From Eretmocerus hayati (taxonomy: Eukaryota > Arthropoda > Insecta > Hymenoptera > Aphelinidae), in assembly GCA_029851415.1 (NCBI GenBank), contig CM056743.1:10408727-10472726 (forward strand): a stretch of DNA of 64,000 nt. Direction: 5' to 3'. Positions within the stretch are counted from its first letter, which is position 1. Every line of letters starts with the position of its first letter. Both the position numbers and the translations under genes were made by a program. A model generated the notes under the pieces. It had not been told where the DNA came from and ran no database searches. It saw only the letters and a program-made list of their open reading frames with translations. Positions 57,485 through 64,000 of this stretch are shown in pieces.

Positions 57485-60400
57485 CTGTAACACAAAAGTG
57501 AATCCAGTCTGATAAAATCACAACTCTTATAACAGAGTTCGCAAAAACGAATAATGGCTATGATTTAAGATTATCTAATTAATTTTGGAGGGTTACATGT
57601 TGCGTCGAGAAATGTTCTGACAAAATTTTCGGATTGAAATTTGGATATGAGTCATTCTGGAGCAAGCTGGATAAAACCGTCACCAGGGGGGTCTGGGACC
57701 AATCCGAGAAAATTTTTTTCCATCAGAACTATGTTAAAATGGTACGAACTTTTCTTCAGATTTTTTCGGCCACCCCCTGTGGGCCCCAGAGTCCATGAAA
57801 GGGTAATTTTACGCCCTTTTTTATCCTCTTCTGGAAAAATCATAGTTCCAATTCAATTAACATTCTTCAACGTACGTGGGCGCATTTTTCTCGTCAAGAC
57901 TAGTACTTTTGAGGAAAAAATTGTGCAAGACCACTTAGTGAGCCTGACAACTCCTGCAAGCTATTTATTGAGAGCGAATTTTAGCGATTTTTGGGCTTGC
58001 TTCAAAGTGATGTAGCTCCCTCTACACATGTGATATTCGACTTTTACAAGTAGTCATTTTGAAGGTCTTGAAAATACCTACAATTTGCCCACTTGTAAAA
58101 GTCGATTCTCGTACTTTTTGTTGGAGCTACAGTCGATACAAGTTGAGCTATTTACGAAAAAGTACAAAATTCAGGACTCCATTCCAAAAATATATCTCAA
58201 TTTTTTTTCACCAAATTTGGGCGAAAATGTTCTTTGAGATATCTACTTTTAGAGGAAAAAACTTGGTGGAGGTTATTTTTTATAATATTTTTTGCCGAGC
58301 GTTACAAAATGACGCATTTCGTGGTTTTAGCGAAAACGGCAACTTTGACCACGGTCACATATACTCCCATCTAGACTGATGTGCACCAATCTGTGTGAAA
58401 GTACTCCCCAAAGTACCCTTAAGTACGTGTAAGAATTTAGAGCATGATTTTATTTGTTCTGGCTTACAAATGAGATAACGGGCTAGAACGAGGATCTAAA
58501 CATACAGTACCGTGCAAAAATTCCTGAACGGGGGTATCAAATCCTCTCTTGCAAAAACGTCGATTGCTCGAGCTGAGATCAACGTAGAAGAAATTTGAAA
58601 AAAAAAACATATTAAAGATGAGAAAAAATGCTAACTTTTTATGGTCTTCGATTTTTCTTTCAGCCCTTTTTGGTATCTCAAATAGCTGATGTAATTTCAA
58701 GGATTTCGAGAAAAAAAACCGTTTCTAATCTAGCGGCTGTAATTTGGACGCGGATAGAGATACAACAATTTTACAAAAAGCATGTTAAAGAGCGGAAAAA
58801 TGCCATTTGCAATGATTTTTCGTTTATTTTTTACGTCGTGTGAATAAGAGTGTGAGAGCTCTCAAAGTAGTCAGATTCTCGGATTTTCAATGAAATCCGT
58901 GTAAAACCAGCAAAAATGGCAAAAAACTACGGTTTTGCCTACTTTGACAGCTCTCACACTCGCATTCATGCGGCGTAAAAAATAATCTAAAAATAATTGC
59001 AAATGGCATTTTTTTCGCTCTTCAAGATGCTTTTTGCAAAATTGTTCTATCTTTATCCGCGTCCAAATTACAGACGATAGAGTAAAAACGGTTTCCAGCG
59101 CGAATACCATTTTTTTTTATACACCGGCAGTATGCCGCTAATCTCTTGGTGCCCTTACGTGCATTTGAAATATCTGAATACACCATTTCGACGTAGAATT
59201 CGACGAGGAATACGATAAAGATATCAGATTCGATCTTTAAGGGTCTCTCACGTGGTATTGATGACTTTTTTGAAAAATGACCTCTAGCGTGCTGGGGTTG
59301 ACTCGTAGCTCAAATCTGATATTTTTATCGTATTCCTCGTCAAATTTTACGTCGAAATCGTGTATTCAGATATTTGCAACCAAGGGCACCAAGAGATTAG
59401 AGAAATGGCGCCGATGCAGCCAAAATACGGTATTCGCGCGACCAGCGCGAGGTTGTAGAGTCGGTTGTAGAGTCGTCCTACTAGACATGTGATAACCGAC
59501 TTCTGCAGGTAGTCATTTTGAAGGTCTTGAAAAAACCTCCAATTTGACCACCTGCAGAAGTCGATTATCACATGTCTAGTAGGAGCTGGATCGCTTTGAA
59601 GCAGGCCCAAAAATCGCTAAAATTTGCTCTCAATAATTAGCTTGCAGAAGTCGTCAGGCTCACTTAGTGGCCTTGGACAATTTTTTTTTTAAAAGTACTA
59701 GTCTTGACGAGAAAAATGCGCCCAAGTACGTTGAAGAATATTGAATTGCGTTGGAACTATGATTTTCCTAGAATAGGCTAAAAAAAGGGCCTAAAATGGC
59801 CCTCTCATGGGCCCTGGGGCCCACAGGGGGACCGAAAAAATCTGCCCAGTTCCATCTTAAATTTGACATTTCTATTGGAATGGGTCATTCTCACGAGGTT
59901 GAGCAATTTCGTAAAATGTCTAACTCCGAGGTAAATTTTTCAAAAATAGATTTTTTTCATCGCCCCCCAAACCTGTGGGAATATGGTTTTTGATACAAAT
60001 AATATCAATCAAAATAATAATCACAGTGGAATATTCAAGTCTCAATACTATTTCACCAAATTAAGACAACCTTCTTTGGCTCTCATTCAAGAACGACCTC
60101 ACAGGAATGGCTCGCATATACTTCCATTGAAACTAATTTCCACCTATCTCTGTGGAATGACTCCCCAAAGTACCCCCAAATGTGTGTAGGAACTTTCGAA
60201 AGCGAGCCTCAAACCAGATGCAAGCTGTGAGTTTTATTTTACGAGGCAAAAGTGGGCATTATTTCGTCTATTTGGACGCAGGAGAGCGTGAGAGAGATTT
60301 CATTCATTCTTGCTCACAAATGAGATGTGTGGCTAGAAGAAGGATCCAAATATGTATTTTCGAATCAAAATTACCATCTAAATACGAATTCGTGCTATGT

Positions 60401-63400
60401 TGTGCTAAACATCTTCATCCGAAGACACTGCATCGAAGAGCATGTAAATAGAAGAAATTTAGAGTGAAAAGTTTAGGATGGTAAAAAATGAGGATAACAA
60501 AAATCAATGCTAGAGTCTCAATCACTAATATCAATTTCGTTTTCCATCAAAATTCTGGTATCCTACAGCGATTATGAATAATCATAATGGCTGCAATTGA
60601 ACATATGGTCACATTTTGCCATGAGAAAGCGTTCTGCTAATCTCTCTTAGCAGCGTTTTCTTGGAATAGGATAGCTCCTTGAAAAAAATGACAATGGCGA
60701 ACAGTTTAGAATGATTTTGTCATCCAACGTATATGTACGTTGATATCCTTTCGAAAGTGTTTATATAATGACTTCATTACCAATTCGGTTTTAGTTTTCG
60801 TCGGTGAAGATGTTGATTGTTTCACAAGGAATATATTTGTGATGAAAAAATAGGAGGAAAAATCGAAAAAATGTGAAAATTTTCCAATTTTTCTTGAAAA
60901 AATAGTTGAAGAAATAATACTGCTCGTTGAGCGTCGGGTATTACATATTACAGCCACTTGTAGAGTAGTCTTGGTTCACGCGATTTCAGCGCGTACCGAA
61001 GTAATTCCACGATGAAGCGATTCTTCGTATCATATGTAGTTGCTCATTCAAATTCATCGTTTTGGGAGTCATGTGTGAAATTATCAAGGCCAACCGCACG
61101 CAAATGAAATTTATGTTTGGACATATTCCGTCCATCATTTCCGTGCCTGATATCACTTGGACCATCACAAGTCAGAAACGCTATTGAGTAAAAATACAGT
61201 ACCGCTCAAAAGTTCGATGGGTGAAGGATCGAACACCTCAACCTCGCCTCAACTTTACACAGCAACGATCGGAGGTTAAGGCGATGCGGTCACCGTGCAA
61301 CGAGAGTTAAAGAGCAGAAAAAATGAGAGCTAAGTCTATACAGGCTTCGATGATTTTTTCGATCCTGCTTGAAGGTCCTACAGACTGGTGAAAAGATAGC
61401 AATTTGAAAATTCTTTACTTCCATTGAGCCACCTGCAGCTCCGCTGCAAACAAAGATACGGCGATTCTGCAAAAAGTGTCTACTTACAGAGCGGGAAAAA
61501 TGCTATGTGTAGAGTAATTCCACGTGAAAGGAATGGTCGATTGTACATGGTGTTCCAAATCTCTTCCTCATACTTTTTTATCGATTCTACACCTCTAATT
61601 ATGACGAAAAATCGGCCGCTAGTAAGCAAGTTGGTGAAGCTTTTGATTATTTTTAGGTGAAAGAATTGCTGCTTGTTTCCCACTAAAACTGCTGTAGGTC
61701 CAAAACGAAATAAGATAATGACACGTGGATCAGCGCATTCGAAAGCTAAGACAAAAACCTGTTGAAACCTATCAAAATGTTTTGATAGGTTTTTGTCTCA
61801 GCTTCCGAATGCGCTCATCCACGTGTCATTATCTTATTTCGATTCAGACCTACAGCAGTTTTAGCGGGAGAAGAGCAGCAATTCTTTCACCAAAAGAAAT
61901 CAAAAGTTCCACCAACTTGCTAACTAGCTGCTTAAAAAAATATTTTAGGGTCCTAGCGACCGTTTTTTCGTCATAATTTGAGGTATAGAATCGATAAAAA
62001 ATTATGAGGAAGAGATTTAGAACACCATATACAATCGATCATTCCTTTCACGTGGAATTACTTTGGTAGCTATTTTTTGATTATTTTTTACGTCACGCGT
62101 GTGAAAACGTACGAGCTGTCTAGACTCCCAAAGTGACCGTTTTTCACCGGAAACGGCACATAAAATGATGAAAAACTATAATTTTGGGGATTTCGACAGC
62201 TTGTACGTTCTCACACGCGGTACATGAAGAATAATCAAAACACAGCTAAACTTAGAATTTTTTTCGCTTTACAAGATGCTTTTTCTGAATTGCCATAACT
62301 TCATTAGCATTAAAACTTCAGGTGGCTCAATGCTGGAGAAAAATTTTCGAATTCTCTATCTTTTCACCGGTGTGTAGAACCTTCAAGGAGGGTCGGAAAA
62401 AATCATCGAAACCTCTAGGAAATTAGTATTTCCCCTGCTCTTTGAGGCACTTCCCACAGAATTTCTGTAAAACGCATAGAACTCCGATCACTGCTGTCTG
62501 AAGTTGGCGTGTTTGAGCCTCCACCCGTCGAGAACTTTTGAACGTTACTGTATGCATCCAAAGAAATTTTTTAGAAGTTCTGTAAGCCTCCACTTCAATC
62601 TCTACGTTCATGGTAATTTTATGACAATGACTTTCCAAATCCTCTCCATAACACTATGCAACCTTATTTCCAAGATACCGTTGTTCATGTGAAGATGTGA
62701 ATTCTTGATGAAACAAAAATTCTTAACTGCTTCCTCAGGTATTAGGCGAGTATTCGAGGATACTTTAAATTTTAATATCACAGGAGTTGTTCCATTGAAT
62801 TCGATGTGCACACCACCATCTAGTTGTTTGCAAGACTGTCAGTTATCGGTGTAAGAAATCAGAAATTGCGTAAAATAGATTCTTCGAGAATTATAGTCAC
62901 GTAAGATTTGAATCGGCGGAAAATGTAGATTGTCTATTATAATTCGCGATGTACGTTCCATTCACTAACATGCTCAACTCTTCACATAATAAATAAAATG
63001 CTAAACTCGATTGATTTAAGCTTCGATTGGGTTTTGCCAAAAATTTCGACCAGCTCATGTGAATCATTTAAACCAGCTCATAAGAATTAACTTCGAATGA
63101 GATGAAGTCTATAATAACCAAAATACTAAATTCACGAAGTGCAACTTGACGTATCAGTCGAAGCTTTGGCGGGAACAAAAGAACAGGACAGATTTGTTTG
63201 TAATAAAAATGTAATAAGAACAGGCTCTGCACATAAACCCAAGGTGTAATTGTCCGAGATTCAGATCTCAAAACTTTGGATCTGAAGTTGAAGGTATTAG
63301 GAGCTGGACCAAGGGCGGTTGTGGCTTTGTCGAGATCTATGAATCATTATGATGTACAAAGTATGGATTGGTCGCGATGCAATATTTGGGTGGATTTGAC

Positions 63401-64000
63401 CAGATATCGGCAAGTGAGAGTGACATTCATTTTTGTGTATAATTTTGACGACCATGCGGCTATGTGATTGAACTCACCTTTGGATCGTTGATTTGGTCGT
63501 CGTCTTCTGACATATCTTCTCCTGGCTCGGGTTCATCTCCCATCGTAGCATAGTATTCATCAACGTTGGCTCGAACGTGATTTCGAGTATCGTTGGCAAG
63601 CCCGTCATCTGAAGAGTCGCAGGAGTGTGAATCATCGGCGCTATTTCGTGATTCATCTGAAGATTCGGCTGAGGAGTCGGATGCAGACTGCTCGACTGAG
63701 CTATCCGACATTTCGTCAGAAGAGATCTCGGAAGAGGTGCTATCACGCAACTCTTGCTGATCCGGAGAATGTGATGATGGAGCTGATGCACAATCTATCT
63801 CATCTCTTGCAGGCACAGATTCAAGGTCGACGGAACAGCTAGCGTCGTCTGCGCTCTTTCAAAATCGGAGAAGGGTCATTGTAAACGGGTACACAAAGTT
63901 TTCTTTACATTAATAAATCAGATCCAAAAATTACCGATTGGTTATCAACGGCAAAGTTGCTTCTTTCATGATGAGTCAACAAGACCAATGGCGAATCACG
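55301..64000 (-). CDS. TNP2-like (CACTA/EnSpm-type) transposase, spliced, 5' end off window
   Basis: Model: first visible exon 64000-63935 (partial), intron of 79 bp, exon 63855-63478, intron of about 6.0 kb, last exon 57484-55301. All junctions are GT-AG and phase 0. The middle exon is acidic and Ser-rich (SSDEMSDSSVEQSASDSSAE). The last exon starts GYKIGNSNITRRQGE and contains the family pattern in order: a CENC...CPKC zinc ribbon, STDGVRMF, INELPYKIRKKN, IADTPAKA, ACPYC, EYMHAKLLGVVKMF and GGLWAWSGFPCESYNG. The frame is uninterrupted for 728 codons. TNP2 proteins cut and join CACTA element ends through a DDE-type centre. Candidate acidic residues are the Asp of STDG, the Asp of IADTP and the Glu of FPCES (inference). 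No terminal CACTA repeats were recognised within the window. Confidence 0.85.
58505..59110. mobile_element. Tc1/mariner-like palindromic MITE, copy 2
   Basis: Starts CAGTACCGTGCAAAAATTCC after TA (58503-58504) and closely matches copy 1 at 54208. The interior is palindromic around ACGTCGTGTGAATAAGAGTG. The matching sequence in the other family copy (19395: AAACATACTTTTCCG) has no insertion, giving an empty-site comparison. The right end is blurred after CCAGCGCGAATACC. Confidence 0.8.
59137..59402. repeat. ~265-bp palindrome
   Basis: AATCTCTTGGTGCCCTTACG at the left mirrors CAAGGGCACCAAGAGATTAG at the right. GAATACGATAAAGATATCAG mirrors CTGATATTTTTATCGTATTCC. About 75 bp in the middle do not pair. 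Confidence 0.85.
60150..60420. mobile_element. Fragment of the 2.1-kb palindromic family
   Basis: GACTCCCCAAAGTACCCCCA, GCGAGCCTCAAACCAGATGC and GAAGGATCCAAATATGTATT follow the order of 19205-19400 with lower identity. It may be a piece of the adjacent truncated copy or a separate old insertion. Confidence 0.55.
60421..61196. other. No gene seen
   Basis: AT-rich intronic sequence with short frames only. Confidence 0.45.
61276..61299. mobile_element. Solo TTAA terminus
   Basis: TTAAGGCGATGCGGTCACCG CA, identical to the ends at 36796 and 37182, with no matching opposite end close by. Confidence 0.7.
61500..62060. repeat. Inner palindrome of the 61-kb element
   Basis: Arms of about 280 bp meet at ATCAAAATGTTTTGAT (61771-61786). 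Landmarks are GTAATTCCACGTGAAAGGAA mirrored by TTCCTTTCACGTGGAATTAC, and CAAGTTGGTGAAGCTTTTGA mirrored near 61905. The right arm carries a few extra bases. Confidence 0.85.
62553..63477. other. Distal part of the transposase intron
   Basis: No repeat partner or open frame of note was seen between the Tc1-like element and the donor site at 63477. Confidence 0.45.
63478..63855 (-). CDS. TNP2-like transposase, acidic exon
   Basis: 126 codons between TTTTGAAAG (acceptor) and GTGAGT (donor), phase 0 both sides. It is dominated by Ser, Asp and Glu (SADDSHSCDSSDDGLAND), followed by VRANVDEYYATMGDEPEPGE and MSEDDDQINDPK. Acidic Ser-rich leaders of this kind precede the catalytic part in other animal TNP2-like proteins, which is recollection. 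Links on both sides keep the frame. Confidence 0.7.
63935..64000 (-). CDS. TNP2-like transposase, upstream exon (partial)
   Basis: 22 codons read RDSPLVLLTHHERSNFAVDN before the donor GTAATT, in phase with the acidic exon. The start lies beyond the window. The weak donor and short length make this exon less certain than the others. Confidence 0.45.

Larger units (their letters stand above)
57649..59844. mobile_element. Truncated copy of the 2.1-kb palindromic family
   Basis: Starts GAGTCATTCTGGAGCAAGCT (left terminus conserved) and aligns with 18448-19395. The alignment stops at 58502, exactly where a Tc1-like element begins after TA. The right arm resumes at about 59480 and ends near 59844 at GGGGGACCGAAAAAATCTG, short of the terminus. 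Confidence 0.85.
61197..62550. mobile_element. 1.35-kb Tc1/mariner-like fold-back element with TA flanks
   Basis: The left end is CAGTACCGCTCAAAAGTTCG, and the right end's complement is CAGTAACGTTCAAAAGTTCT. TA stands on both sides (61195-61196, 62551-62552). The arms mirror throughout: GATGATTTTTTCGATCCTGC (61350) against the complement near 62390, and the GCCACC-GCA segment at 61430 against 62320. A stronger inner palindrome occupies 61500-62060. A TTAAGGCGATGCGGTCACCG terminus interrupts the left arm at 61276. No transposase is encoded. Confidence 0.85.
57485..63477 (-). other. ~6-kb intron of the transposase gene, loaded with nested elements
   Basis: Bounded by GTGAGT (minus strand, at 63477) and TTACAG (at 57485). 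It contains the 57649-59844 palindromic element, a Tc1-like MITE inside it, the 61197-62550 element and several AT-rich stretches. Removing it joins INDPK to GYKIG in phase 0. Confidence 0.7.

Noticed and set aside
1..64000. Telomeric TTAGG arrays, rRNA genes or retroviral gag-pol-env structure
   Set aside because: None was seen on either strand. The only reverse transcriptase is the decayed non-LTR fragment near 30-31 kb.

Overview
The window reads as a repeat-rich nuclear scaffold of an animal, most likely an arthropod and probably an insect. Genes are split by phase-consistent GT-AG introns. A decayed Jockey/CR1-type LINE, a spliced CACTA/EnSpm-type (TNP2-like) transposase, Tc1/mariner-like TA-flanked elements, TTAA-flanked elements and a BEN-domain gene are all present. 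There are no bacterial operons, ribosome binding sites or CRISPR arrays. The species cannot be named from sequence alone.

Layout. 1-2.9 kb: no secure gene, one 57-bp direct repeat and a GGGATG minisatellite. 3.0-9.3 kb (+): a decayed spliced gene for a C2H2-zinc-finger protein of a multicopy invertebrate family, broken by an in-frame TAG and by a ~2-kb near-perfect palindromic element inserted in its second exon. 9.4-13.7 kb: fold-back elements and tandem arrays, including a 976-bp minisatellite fold-back element with a truncated second copy at 7.3-7.7 kb. 13.9-36.6 kb: apparently one 22.6-kb insertion with inverted ends, ~1.3-kb subterminal CCCGTGT-type arrays at both ends and an exact 8-bp target duplication (CAAAAAAT). 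It is filled with nested inverted repeats, paired tRNA-Val-like sequences, opposed minisatellites and a dead LINE, and no transposase was recognised inside. 36.8-42.4 kb: a 382-bp TTAA-flanked MITE, a CpG-richer patch and a ~152-bp satellite.

43.1-49.7 kb (-): the one intact host-like gene, an 11-exon model encoding 796 aa with a C-terminal BEN domain. All splice phases agree. One intron holds a ~185-bp tandem array. 50-55 kb is mostly AT-rich with no gene found, plus a GC-rich repeat present twice and one hairpin. 55.3-64 kb (-): an intact TNP2-like transposase gene whose last exon is separated from an acidic Ser/Asp-rich exon by a ~6-kb intron full of nested palindromic MITEs. The gene runs off the right edge.

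Overall theme: the window is dominated by long inverted repeats at many scales (75 bp to over 2 kb arms), nested inside one another, with arms that have diverged slightly and so are unlikely to be simple assembly mirrors. The most notable candidate system is the 22.6-kb terminal-inverted-repeat element. The TNP2-like gene is the only intact transposase recognised, but nothing in the sequence links it to the palindromic families.
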